Source of the DNA: Candidatus Acetatifactor stercoripullorum
GTDB lineage: Bacteria > Bacillota > Clostridia > Lachnospirales > Lachnospiraceae
Assembly (NCBI GenBank): GCA_019114005.1
Contig: DXGH01000038.1
Coordinates: 28,464 to 92,463 of the forward strand
Reading direction: 5' to 3'
DNA length: 64,000 nt
In this document: one piece after another, positions 16,643 to 26,035 of the stretch
Layout: each line of letters starts with the position of its first letter
How positions within the stretch are numbered: position 1 is the stretch's first letter
Translations under genes and position numbers: made by a program
The notes under the pieces: model-generated
Told to the model about the DNA's origin: nothing
Seen by the model: the letters and a program-made list of their open reading frames with translations, nothing else
Databases searched by the model: none

Positions 16643-19090
16643 TTACCGAATATCAAAGACAGACCGCACCGCCAGCTTTTCACAGCTTCCCTCCAAAAGC
16701 TCCACGGTCCTTTCTCCTGCCTCCATATCAAAATAATTATCCGACAGCCTCACATAGCCATCCTCCCCGTAAATTTCCACAGATTTTGCAAAGGCCTTTG
16801 CGGTCACCGTAATCTGGCTTCCCCTTCTTTTAAGGGTAAGAGCCGGATCCGCAAAACGGTAATGCTTGGGAGCCGTAAACAACACCGTCCCGCTGCTTAC
16901 AATTCTGCCCTCCTGGGAGAAGTAATAGCAAAGATGATTGCTTCTGTAATCCGTGTCAGAAAAATCCATAGTTTCCAGCCACAGACTGGAGAAGGGCTCC
17001 ACTGTCACCTCCTCTTCCCCACAGGAAAGGATTCTGCTGTCAGGGGATCGAAGCTCCCAGCCCACCGTGCCCCGGATCCTTTTTGCCGTCTCGTTTGTCA
17101 CATTCAGCCTGGCAGTGCTCACATTGGGGGTAGGCTCCTGCACCACCGAGGTTCTGGCGGTAATTTCACAGACCTCCTCACAGGAAATCATCACCGGCGC
17201 AAAAAATCTTGCCGCCGCATACTGCAGAGCCTTCCATCTGCCATAGTAATCTATGGAGGCCCAGGAGGCCACTGGCCAGATATCGTTTAGCTGCCAGTAC
17301 ACCGCCCCCATGCAGCGGTCGTCGCTGCGGTTTCTCCGAAAATGCTCCACACCGTATCGCACAGCATCCGCCTGCAGCAGCTGGGAGGCATATAAAAGCG
17401 TCTCAAAGCTTGTGGGATAAAGATATGTCATGGAAAGATACTGCAAAATCTTTCCGTTGGCTCCCTCATTTCTCTGGTGCCGCTCCATCACCCGGGAAAA
17501 AACATTCCGGTCCTGGGGCAGCGTAAAGCTTTTTATGGTTTCCAGACAGGGAAAGGACTGGAAGCCAAACTCTGACAGATATCGGAAGCAATGCTCTCTA
17601 TATGCGGCAAAGGGCACGCCCGCATGCCATACGTCCCAGTTGTGCACATCTCCTCTGTCCGGGCTGTTGGGCTCCTCAAAGGAACCTCCCGAGGAGGGAG
17701 AAGAGGGCCAGTAAAAGGTATCCGGATCCTCCGTCTTTAAAATATGGGGAATAATATGCTCATTGATGCGGATATAATGGGCCTGGGTAGTTTTGCTTCC
17801 CTCATATTTGCACTGTGAGGAAAGCCACTCCATCTCATTGTTGCCGCACCACAGCCCCAGAGCGGCGTGATGGCGCAGCCGGCGCACGTTCTGCCTGATT
17901 TCTTCTGTGATGTTTTCCTCAAAGGCATCGTCCAAAAGATAGTTGGCACAGGCGAACATCATATCCTGCCATACCACCAGCCCCAGCTCATCACAGGCGT
18001 CATAGAAGTCATCTGTTGGATAGTATCCGCCTCCCCACACCCGTATCACATTAAAGTGACAGCTTTTGCAGTCCTCCAAAAGCTTTCTGGTTCTCTTGGG
18101 CGTAATCCTGTTTAGAATATTGTCCTGCGGAATATAATCCGCACCCATGGCAAAAAAGGTTTGTCCGTTCACCTTATGGGCAAAGCTCTCGCCGTAGGAA
18201 TCCTTGCGGCGCTCTATGGTGAGCGTCCTAAGGCCGATGCGCTTCCTTGCTTCCTCTGCGACCTCGCCGCCCAAAAGCAGCTGCACCTTCACTGTATACA
18301 AGGGCTGCTCTCCCAGACCATTCGGCCACCACAGCAAGGGCTCTTCTATCCGGCAGGGCACACCGTTTTCAAGCCGGATTTCCTTTCCCCAAGGGTCTGT
18401 CAATGTAATCCGGAATTCTACCTCCTGTGCAGTGCTCACCGCTTCTGCCGTCTTTACCATTTCTGCCTGTGCCCTGACGGTGAGAAATACATCCTCTTTG
18501 TGCTCCTGGAGGATGCGGATATCTCCCAGTCTGGCCTTATCATAGCCAAGCAGGCGCACATCCCTCCAGATACCTGCGTCCGGAAGCCTGGGGCCCCAGT
18601 CCCAGCCAAACATACAATGAGGCTTTCTCATATGGGGAAAACCTCTCATGGCATGAACGGTTCCCCCCACATGGTACTCCTCATCCTTCCTGCGGATGTA
18701 TTTTATGGGAGATTTGATTTTTACCTCCAGCAGATTATCCTGATCGCGCAGAACTTCGTTGACGTCAAACTCCCAGTACCGGTGGAAATTGTCCGCCCTG
18801 CCAAGAAAGCTGCCGTTTAGAAAAATTTCCGCTATGGTGTCAATGCCGTCAAAGCGAAGTTTTTTATTGGGACAGTCCATCAGCGTCTTTGGCACGTCAA
18901 AGCTTCTTACAAAGGTATAATCCTCCTCCAAAAGCTTTAAGGCATCCAGCTCATTTTCCCGATAATAGGGATCCTCCATTTCTCCGGCATCCAGAAGAAA
19001 AGAATAGACAGACCCCGGTATTTTTCCAAGAACCTGTTTTCCACTCTGGGATTTCATCTCCCATATGCCGTTCAAAACTATTTCCTGCAT
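16643..19090 (-). CDS. Beta-mannosidase, glycoside hydrolase family 2
   Basis: An 815-residue cytoplasmic exo-enzyme that removes terminal beta-1,4-mannose. Domains in order: sugar-binding jelly roll, immunoglobulin-like domain, then the TIM barrel. WDWGPRLPDAGIWRDV and RVWGGGYYPTDDFYDACDE are typical of GH2 beta-mannosidases. The acid/base is E419 (GNNEMEW) and the nucleophile E507 (YLSEFGFQSFP). No signal peptide. GGGAGGAG precedes the ATG and the gap to the GH31 gene is 12 bp. With the GH38 enzyme it suggests degradation of the Man-beta-GlcNAc core and arms of an N-glycan, or of mannan fragments. Confidence 0.94.
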   Translation of the reverse strand: MQEIVLNGIWEMKSQSGKQVLGKIPGSVYSFLLDAGEMEDPYYRENELDALKLLEEDYTFVRSFDVPKTLMDCPNKKLRFDGIDTIAEIFLNGSFLGRADNFHRYWEFDVNEVLRDQDNLLEVKIKSPIKYIRRKDEEYHVGGTVHAMRGFPHMRKPHCMFGWDWGPRLPDAGIWRDVRLLGYDKARLGDIRILQEHKEDVFLTVRAQAEMVKTAEAVSTAQEVEFRITLTDPWGKEIRLENGVPCRIEEPLLWWPNGLGEQPLYTVKVQLLLGGEVAEEARKRIGLRTLTIERRKDSYGESFAHKVNGQTFFAMGADYIPQDNILNRITPKRTRKLLEDCKSCHFNVIRVWGGGYYPTDDFYDACDELGLVVWQDMMFACANYLLDDAFEENITEEIRQNVRRLRHHAALGLWCGNNEMEWLSSQCKYEGSKTTQAHYIRINEHIIPHILKTEDPDTFYWPSSPSSGGSFEEPNSPDRGDVHNWDVWHAGVPFAAYREHCFRYLSEFGFQSFPCLETIKSFTLPQDRNVFSRVMERHQRNEGANGKILQYLSMTYLYPTSFETLLYASQLLQADAVRYGVEHFRRNRSDDRCMGAVYWQLNDIWPVASWASIDYYGRWKALQYAAARFFAPVMISCEEVCEITARTSVVQEPTPNVSTARLNVTNETAKRIRGTVGWELRSPDSRILSCGEEEVTVEPFSSLWLETMDFSDTDYRSNHLCYYFSQEGRIVSSGTVLFTAPKHYRFADPALTLKRRGSQITVTAKAFAKSVEIYGEDGYVRLSDNYFDMEAGERTVELLEGSCEKLAVRSVFDIR

Positions 19091-19102
19091 TGTCTCCTCC
19101 CT

Positions 19103-20989
19103 TTAGCTTCCTATGGAAAGCTCTGTGAAAACTTCCCCAATCTTTTTTTCTTGTCCCTTCCGCACAAAGAAAAATGCCTGATGCTCTTTTGCCTTAATAT
19201 ACACGATTCCCTTTTTCATTGTCTCTGTCTCAAAATGCGTGCTGTCCAGACATTTCACAAAGAGCATATCCTCCGGCAGATAGACATAGCGCCCGGGGGC
19301 GTTTTGCACATAGATGGGCGCAAGCATCAGCGAATCCCCCAAAAGGAGCTGGTCGTCCACACTCCGGGCCATCTCATCCTCCGGAAAGTCAAAGCTTAAG
19401 GGCGCAAAGAGCACATCATTGTTTTCCGCGGCAGAAATCATTTCCCGGTAAAGGAAAGGAATCAGCCGATACCGCAGCCTGATCAGCTCTCTGTATTCCT
19501 CTTTCTTCTCAAACTGATAAAATTCCTGTGGCTTATAATCCAGATGGCAATGATTGCGCATCAGGGGTACAAAAATTCCAAAGGACAGCCACCGCAGCAT
19601 CAGATCCTGTGTACAGTCGTCCCCGAATCCCCCGATGTCCGCCCCCGCATAGAGAAAACCGCACATATTCAGGGCGGGCATCATCTGTATATTCAAAAGC
19701 AGATGGCTCCACCAGGAGCAGTTATCCCCGGTCCACACACCGCTGAGGCGGTGCATGCCGATATAGGAGGAGCGGGAGTACAAAAGGGGTGTTTTGCCAG
19801 GCATCCCTTTCTCAAAACCCTCCCTGGCCGCCTTCATCATAAAATATCCGTACAGATTGTGAAGCTGCCTGTGAGTATAGGTTCTTCCCTCATAGTGATG
19901 TACGAATCTATCGTGATCCGCAGGGTTGTCCTGGAAGCGCTGTATGCCGGACTGCAGTCTGGCAAAGCTTGAGGTGAGCTTCTCCTCCTTTGCGTATTCC
20001 TCCGGCGGCACCTTCTCCCAAAGCTCCTTCACAGCGTCCAGGCTCCAGAACATGGCCGGTTCGTTCATATCATTCCAGCAGCCCTCGATTCCCTGGCTTA
20101 TGAGAAAGCCATACTGCTCTCCAAACCACTTGGCGGCCTCCTGGTCAAACACGTCTACCAGCACAGATTTCCCCGGCCATACGCCGAAAATATATTCCTC
20201 TCCGTTCTTCTTGCGGCAAAAATATCCCTTTTTGCGGCCTTCCTCATAGACCTCCCAGCCCTCCTGAGCCTTGATGCCCGCATCGATAATGGGCAGCAGC
20301 CGCACACCCTGTTCTCTCATCTCCTGAACGAAGGCAGGAAAATCCGGGAAGCGTTCGCTGCTTACCGTAAAGTCTCTGCAGCCGTCCATATAGTCGATGT
20401 CAAGACACACAATATCCAGCGGCACTCCGGCTTCCTTGTGTTTTTTCACTACCTCTCTCACATCCTGGGCGGTGCGGTAGCCCCAGCGGCTCTGCTGAAA
20501 ACCCAGCCCCCATTTGGGGGGAATATAGCTTTTTCCGATCAGCCTGCGGAAGGTTTTCACCACCTCCCTGTCCGAGGCTTCCTCTATCAGATATAAGACA
20601 ATATCCGCCTGTGGAGCGCTTACTGAAAGCTCCTTTTCCCTGGAAGCCCCCACATCAAAGGAAATCTCCCCGGGATAATCAAAGAACAGCCCGATATGAC
20701 GCCTGCCGCTGATCAGAAGAAAGTTGTGAGCTGCATAAAGACCATGCTTCCCCTCTGTATGGGCAGGATCATCCTTGTTGTAATGGGTATAAATCCAGCC
20801 TCTCTTGTTCAGCCCTCTGACATTTTCTCCCAGGCCGTACACAACATCCTGTTTTTCAAGAGGACAAATGTACCCAAAGCCTTCTCCCGGCAAAATCCTT
20901 CCAAAGGAAGGCTCACCGCTTTGCAGCGGAATTTCCTCCACCACTGCCTGTGTATTCACAGGACTGCCATATTCATATTTTTCTACCAT
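19103..20989 (-). CDS. Glycoside hydrolase family 31 alpha-glycosidase
   Basis: A 628-residue enzyme of GH31 (alpha-glucosidase/alpha-xylosidase group). The N-terminal beta-sandwich (VVYGLGENVRGLNKRG) is followed by the TIM barrel with nucleophile D307 in GCWNDMNEP and acid/base D422 in GVWTGDNCSWW. It is shorter than many GH31 proteins because the C-terminal beta domains are reduced. No secretion signal. It lies between the GH38 and GH2 genes (11- and 12-bp gaps), so it may trim glucose caps (as on glucosylated high-mannose glycans) or another alpha-linked residue. Substrate is inferred from context only. Confidence 0.92.
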   Translation of the reverse strand: MVEKYEYGSPVNTQAVVEEIPLQSGEPSFGRILPGEGFGYICPLEKQDVVYGLGENVRGLNKRGWIYTHYNKDDPAHTEGKHGLYAAHNFLLISGRRHIGLFFDYPGEISFDVGASREKELSVSAPQADIVLYLIEEASDREVVKTFRRLIGKSYIPPKWGLGFQQSRWGYRTAQDVREVVKKHKEAGVPLDIVCLDIDYMDGCRDFTVSSERFPDFPAFVQEMREQGVRLLPIIDAGIKAQEGWEVYEEGRKKGYFCRKKNGEEYIFGVWPGKSVLVDVFDQEAAKWFGEQYGFLISQGIEGCWNDMNEPAMFWSLDAVKELWEKVPPEEYAKEEKLTSSFARLQSGIQRFQDNPADHDRFVHHYEGRTYTHRQLHNLYGYFMMKAAREGFEKGMPGKTPLLYSRSSYIGMHRLSGVWTGDNCSWWSHLLLNIQMMPALNMCGFLYAGADIGGFGDDCTQDLMLRWLSFGIFVPLMRNHCHLDYKPQEFYQFEKKEEYRELIRLRYRLIPFLYREMISAAENNDVLFAPLSFDFPEDEMARSVDDQLLLGDSLMLAPIYVQNAPGRYVYLPEDMLFVKCLDSTHFETETMKKGIVYIKAKEHQAFFFVRKGQEKKIGEVFTELSIGS

Positions 20990-21000
20990 AGCCGTATCCT

Positions 21001-24000
21001 CTACTGTAATCTGTATGTCTGAATCTCGAAGGGCTTTACCACAATTTCCGCGCGTCCTTCCCTGACAGGAATGGCCTCTCCCTTCTCCTCCTCCAAGAGA
21101 TTACAGGGAATCAGGCGCGTGATCTGGGGCGGCAGAGAAAGCACTGCCCTGGTTCTCGCATTTTGATTTTCGTAAAGCCTGAGAATCAGCCCTTTGCCAT
21201 CCTCCGCTCTTTTGATGGTCTCGATTCTGATGTTCTTGCAATCTACACTGCAGAAGGAAGGAAGCGCAAGGGTTCCCTTCACCACATAGGGAGCTCTGTT
21301 CAGCTGCTCCGCTTCTCTAACCGTATCCCCCTTGACAAGATCACCCTGATGAGGGTACAGGGCATATGTAAAATAATGTACCTCTCTGTCTGCCTGTGGA
21401 TTAGGGTGATTTCCGGATTTAACCAAGGTCAGAGTCATCTCTCCGTTCTTTATGGAATGACCGTATTTGCAGTCGTTTAAAAGGCTCACGCCGTAGTTTC
21501 CCTCGGACAGGTCTGCCCACTTGTGGGCGCAGGTCTCAAACTGTGCCTCCTCCCAGCTGGTGTTTGTATGAGTGTTTCGTTTTACATTGCCAAACTGAAT
21601 CTCAAAGGCTGCCTGGGTGCTGTGCACATCCACAGGAAAGCATGCCTTCAAAAGATGCTGGTTGTCCTTCCAGTCCAAAACCGTCTCAAAGTCAATCCGC
21701 ATGGTATCGGGATAAAAATGAATGCGCTGGCAGATGGAGGATCTGCTGAAGCTTCTTTTGATCAGCAGCGTGGCGCGCACAGGTCCCTCCTCCACAAAGT
21801 CCATTTCCTCCACCTGGGTGATATCCCAGCTCTTCTCGCTGTAATAAACATCGATATCCCAGTTATTATGAGCCATGGGCTTATCCTCGTACATGCGAAG
21901 CAGATTTCCTCTGCCTCCTTTGGCAAGCACTTCTCTTTCCTCCCGCTTATCATAGATGGACACAAAATTTCCCTGATCGTCCCACACCGCCCGATAAAGG
22001 GGCGTCTCCACGCTGCGCGGCGTAAGAATAAAGGGGTTTTTTGCCTGTTTCCCCAATGTCACATGACAGACTCTGCTTCCCATGGAGGGCAGGCCCTTCA
22101 CCTTTGCCAAAAAGCCTTCCCTGGTTCTCTGCATGGGGAAACAATTACCCTCCTCATCTGAAAGCCAAAGCCCCGAGGGCTCCTTTGAGGGCTCTGAAAC
22201 CTCCTTCAAAAGCTGTGGTTCCAGCATTTCCTCCTTTATCAGAATTACAGCGTCCGTCTCCATGCCGATGGTGTTGAGCACAGAAATATTCTCGGAATCC
22301 TCCGTCAACGTCTTAAGCGCCTCCGTTGTCAGCTCCTCCATAGCTGCAAAGAGCTCTTCGTATTCCGTCCTTGTGACGTCGTACACCTGACGGATGGAGG
22401 AACCGGGCAGAATGTCATGGAATTGATTTAACAGAACCTTCTTCCATATCTGCTCCAGCTTTTCCACAGGATAGGAAAGGCCCTTTTTTGATGCAAGCAC
22501 ACGCAGAAGCTCCAGATCCATAAGCTTTAATTCACACTTTCGGTTTGCCCGTTTGTTTCTTCCCATGGAGGTGTAGGTTCCCCTATGATATTCAAAATAA
22601 AACTCGCCCTCCCACACGGGCAGCCGTTTACTGCCCTCTACTCTTTCCCGCAGCTCTTCAAAGTATGTGCGGGAAAATACCTGTCTGACCTTTGGTATTC
22701 CCTTCAGCCCCTTTTCCATCCGCTTTGAGGTTTCCAGCATTTCCCTGGTAGGACCGCCGCCTCCGTCTCCAAAACCATAGGCCACTAAAATATCATTATT
22801 GATCTCTTTGTTCTGGTATCTTTCCCAGCCGCCCATAATGGAATCCGGATGCAGCCTGCCATTATAGGTGGTAAAGAAGTTCTTTATATTCTGCCCGATA
22901 TCCACGGTTGTGATCATATGGGTGAGAACCTCCGAGCCGTCGATTCCCCTCCATATCATGGTATCGTTTGGAATCTGATTGATCTGGTTCCAGGACAGCT
23001 TGGTGGTCATAAAATACTCAATGCCACAGCCTCTCATGATCTGAGGGAGGGCACCGGAATACCCAAATACATCCGGCAGCCACAGGATTTTATTGTCTAC
23101 GCCGAATTCTTCTTTAAAAAACCGTTTTCCATACAAAAACTGACGGATCAGGGATTCCCCGGAGGTAAGGTTGCAGTCCGCCTCCACCCACATACCGCCC
23201 TCCGGCTCCCAGCGTCCCTCTTTAATGCGCTTGCAGATCTCCTGATAAACCTGGGGATATCTCTCCTTTACAAAGACGTACAGCTGAGGCTGGCTTGACA
23301 TAAATTTATAATCGGGATACTCCTCCATCAGCTTCAGCACAGTGGAAAAGCTCCTCGCCGCCTTTTCTCTGGTCTGCTCCACAGTCCACAGCCAGGCCAC
23401 GTCAATGTGGGTATGGCCGATACAGGAGGCGATAACCTCCTCATATCCTCCCCGCTTTTCGTACAGTTCCTCCGCCAGATACCCTCTCGCCTGTCTGACT
23501 GATTCATAATAGGCTTCCGAGTAAGGTTCTCTCAAATCTATAAGGTTTACCGCCTCATTCAAGATGGCAGTCATCTGAATCCGGTCCTGATTCTCCTTAT
23601 CCATTCTTCCGAAAGCCTGCAGAGGCACCCAGATATCATAATAAAGAGCCGCCGTCTCCAAATCCGGCACAAAAAGCTCTGCCTCCAGGCGAAACTCTGT
23701 AAAATCCAGCCCCGAATAGGCCTGCAGTCCGATCTGAAGCTCCTCTCCCTCCATGGCTTCCTCACAAAGCTTTGCCTCCCTGTGATTGATGTCCATTCCC
23801 TGAACGGCGCTGTCATTTAAAAACAGCAGAAACTGGGGATTCTTGGTGGAATCCTTTGTCATGCCAAGCTCTGGTGCAATCAAAAGCCATAAGGGCTGTC
23901 CCGCCAGCTCTTTTGGCACTCTTGCCTTCGCCCGGAAAAAGCAATGGGCGTCCGGGCCATACCAGTGCATGGTTTTACTGTCGAATGGCTCCCAAGGCAT

Positions 24001-24138
24001 TGCATCCTCGTCAGCCTTGGAGGGAAACAGCCAGAATCCCTTTTTGTACTCCCAGCTTTCAATGGGAACAGCCTTCTTCACAGAAAGCTGCTTCAATTCT
24101 CTGCAGATGACATCTGCTCTTTTGTCTAAATAACGCAT
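21001..24138 (-). CDS. Alpha-mannosidase, glycoside hydrolase family 38
   Basis: A 1045-residue cytoplasmic exo-alpha-mannosidase. The zinc site opens with HTHIDVAWLW, and the catalytic nucleophile is D356 in WLPDVFGYSG; middle alpha-helical and C-terminal beta-sandwich domains follow, as in bacterial/class II enzymes of this length. GAGGAG precedes the ATG. It lies 24 bp after the permease gene. In human-gut Firmicutes such enzymes remove alpha-mannose from imported N-glycans or mannosides, which fits the GH2 beta-mannosidase downstream. Confidence 0.95.
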   Translation of the reverse strand: MRYLDKRADVICRELKQLSVKKAVPIESWEYKKGFWLFPSKADEDAMPWEPFDSKTMHWYGPDAHCFFRAKARVPKELAGQPLWLLIAPELGMTKDSTKNPQFLLFLNDSAVQGMDINHREAKLCEEAMEGEELQIGLQAYSGLDFTEFRLEAELFVPDLETAALYYDIWVPLQAFGRMDKENQDRIQMTAILNEAVNLIDLREPYSEAYYESVRQARGYLAEELYEKRGGYEEVIASCIGHTHIDVAWLWTVEQTREKAARSFSTVLKLMEEYPDYKFMSSQPQLYVFVKERYPQVYQEICKRIKEGRWEPEGGMWVEADCNLTSGESLIRQFLYGKRFFKEEFGVDNKILWLPDVFGYSGALPQIMRGCGIEYFMTTKLSWNQINQIPNDTMIWRGIDGSEVLTHMITTVDIGQNIKNFFTTYNGRLHPDSIMGGWERYQNKEINNDILVAYGFGDGGGGPTREMLETSKRMEKGLKGIPKVRQVFSRTYFEELRERVEGSKRLPVWEGEFYFEYHRGTYTSMGRNKRANRKCELKLMDLELLRVLASKKGLSYPVEKLEQIWKKVLLNQFHDILPGSSIRQVYDVTRTEYEELFAAMEELTTEALKTLTEDSENISVLNTIGMETDAVILIKEEMLEPQLLKEVSEPSKEPSGLWLSDEEGNCFPMQRTREGFLAKVKGLPSMGSRVCHVTLGKQAKNPFILTPRSVETPLYRAVWDDQGNFVSIYDKREEREVLAKGGRGNLLRMYEDKPMAHNNWDIDVYYSEKSWDITQVEEMDFVEEGPVRATLLIKRSFSRSSICQRIHFYPDTMRIDFETVLDWKDNQHLLKACFPVDVHSTQAAFEIQFGNVKRNTHTNTSWEEAQFETCAHKWADLSEGNYGVSLLNDCKYGHSIKNGEMTLTLVKSGNHPNPQADREVHYFTYALYPHQGDLVKGDTVREAEQLNRAPYVVKGTLALPSFCSVDCKNIRIETIKRAEDGKGLILRLYENQNARTRAVLSLPPQITRLIPCNLLEEEKGEAIPVREGRAEIVVKPFEIQTYRLQ

Positions 24139-24162
24139 ATTCTCCTCTCATCCCGAAGACCG

Positions 24163-25089
24163 CTACCCCTTCACCGAGCCGATCATTACACCCTTTTCAA
24201 AATACTTCTGCAGCCAAGGGAAAACAATCAGCATGGGAAGCGTGGATACCACGATCACTCCATATTTTATCAGGTTCATCAAATCTGCCTGCTGCATCAT
24301 AGCCTGCATGGAGCCTGCGTCTAATCCGGCGCCTCCTGCCCCTTCCAAAATGGTGCTGGCTATTTTGCTTTGAATCAGAATCTCTCTCAAAATCAGCTGC
24401 AGCGGATATTTTCCTCTGTCGCTTAGGTAAATCATGGCGTTGAAGTATTCATTCCAATGCCCTACGCCATAGTAGAGAGCCATCACCACGATCACAGGCT
24501 TGGACAAGGGCAGCACCAGTTTTGCAAAAATCTTAAAGTCGCTGCAGCCGTCGATCATGGCCGCCTCATGAAGCTCCCAGGAAATGCCGGCAAAAAAGGT
24601 TCTGGACACGATCAGATTGTAGACAGATACCAGTCCTCCCAGCATCATATATAATCTGGTGTCCAAAAGGTGAAAATCCCTGATATTCAGATACATGGGA
24701 ATCAATCCACCGCTGAAATACATGGTCACAATAAAAACCTTCATCAGGATGCCCCTTCCCGGCAGGTCCTTTCTGGAAAGGGCATAGGCGCAGGGCAGTG
24801 TCACCGCCAGGTTCAGCAGTGTGCCTCCCACCGTGTATAAAATGGTGTTGGCATAGCCCGTAAAAATATCCTGATACTGCATAATATACTTATAGCCATC
24901 CAGAGTAAAACCCACCGGCAGAAGAATCACATCGCCGGAGGTTACCGCCACCGGATCGCTGACCGAAGCGCTTACCACAAAAATCAAGGGATACAGGGCA
25001 ATCACAAGGATGAGCCCCAGTATCAGATAATTGCAGCAGACAAACAGCCTGTCGTTTAAACTCATCTTTTTTCCTCTGAGCTTTTCCAT
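24163..25089 (-). CDS. Carbohydrate ABC transporter permease (LplC-like), glycan locus
   Basis: A 308-residue six-helix permease. The EAA loop reads WELHEAAMIDGCSDFKIFAK. AGGAGG sits 6 bp before the ATG. It forms the second half of the channel with the permease at 25100-26008 (10-bp gap); the C-terminus WLQKYFEKGVMIGSVKG is typical of the LplC/YtcP group. No ATPase gene accompanies it. Confidence 0.92.
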   Translation of the reverse strand: MEKLRGKKMSLNDRLFVCCNYLILGLILVIALYPLIFVVSASVSDPVAVTSGDVILLPVGFTLDGYKYIMQYQDIFTGYANTILYTVGGTLLNLAVTLPCAYALSRKDLPGRGILMKVFIVTMYFSGGLIPMYLNIRDFHLLDTRLYMMLGGLVSVYNLIVSRTFFAGISWELHEAAMIDGCSDFKIFAKLVLPLSKPVIVVMALYYGVGHWNEYFNAMIYLSDRGKYPLQLILREILIQSKIASTILEGAGGAGLDAGSMQAMMQQADLMNLIKYGVIVVSTLPMLIVFPWLQKYFEKGVMIGSVKG

Positions 25090-25099
25090 ACGCCACCTC

Positions 25100-26008
25100 C
25101 TACCACAAGCTGGTATCGCTGGCCTTCCTGCTGATCAGATTGGCAGCCACCAGAATAATACAGTTGACCACAGAGTTAAACAGCCCTACCGCAGTGGAAA
25201 AGGAATAGCTGTTATTTTCCAGTCCTACCTTGTACACATAGGTAGAGATCACCTCCGAGGCCATAAGGTTTGTTTCGTTCTGCAAAAGATATACCTTTTC
25301 GTATCCGATTCCCAGAAGAGAGCCGCAGTTTAGGATAAACACAATAATCATAGTGGGTACCAGAGCCGGAAGATTTACATGGATGATCCTCTGAAACCGG
25401 GAAGCGCCATCCATCTGCGCCGCCTCCAGAATCTCCTTATCCACTGAGGCAAGAGCCGCAAAATAGATAATGCTTCCCCAGCCCGCCTCCTGCCAGATAC
25501 CGCTTAACACATAGATCCATTTAAACCAGGTAGTCCCCTGCATAAAGAAAATGGTATTTCCTGTAAAAAACTCAATGACCTTATTGATAATTCCGCTGGA
25601 CGGGCTTAAGAACAGGGTGAGCATGCCGCAGACAACCACTGTGGAAATGAAATGGGGGGCAAACAAAATTGTCTGTATGGACTTTCGCACTCTGTTATTG
25701 ATCACCTCATTGAGCATCAGCGCAATGATCACGGAGGCAGGAAAGCCCAGTATCAGCGCCAGCACACTCAGAGTCAGTGTATTTTTCAGGATAATAGGAA
25801 ACCAATAGGAGGAAAATAATCTTTCAAACTGTTGAAAGCCCACCCAGGGGCTTCCTAAAATCCCCTGTCTGAAGCTGTAATCCTTAAAGGCTATGATCAG
25901 CCCGTACATCGGTTTATAGTTAAATAAAATCACATACAATAGCGCGGGCAGTATCATCAGATAAAGCTGCCACTTACGCCATATGCTCTTTTTTTTCTTC
26001 GTCTTCAC
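25100..26008 (-). CDS. Carbohydrate ABC transporter permease (LplB-like), glycan locus
   Basis: A 302-residue permease with six membrane helices and a short basic N-terminus (MKTKKKKSIWRKW). The EAA loop is KEILEAAQMDGASRFQRI. The start is a GTG preceded by GGGAGGGAAGG. It lies 27 bp after the AraC gene. The text FKDYSFRQGILGSPWVGFQQ is diagnostic for the LplB/YteP group. Confidence 0.92.
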   Translation of the reverse strand: MKTKKKKSIWRKWQLYLMILPALLYVILFNYKPMYGLIIAFKDYSFRQGILGSPWVGFQQFERLFSSYWFPIILKNTLTLSVLALILGFPASVIIALMLNEVINNRVRKSIQTILFAPHFISTVVVCGMLTLFLSPSSGIINKVIEFFTGNTIFFMQGTTWFKWIYVLSGIWQEAGWGSIIYFAALASVDKEILEAAQMDGASRFQRIIHVNLPALVPTMIIVFILNCGSLLGIGYEKVYLLQNETNLMASEVISTYVYKVGLENNSYSFSTAVGLFNSVVNCIILVAANLISRKASDTSLW

Positions 26009-26035
26009 TACATATCCGCCTTCCCTCCCGGTTTT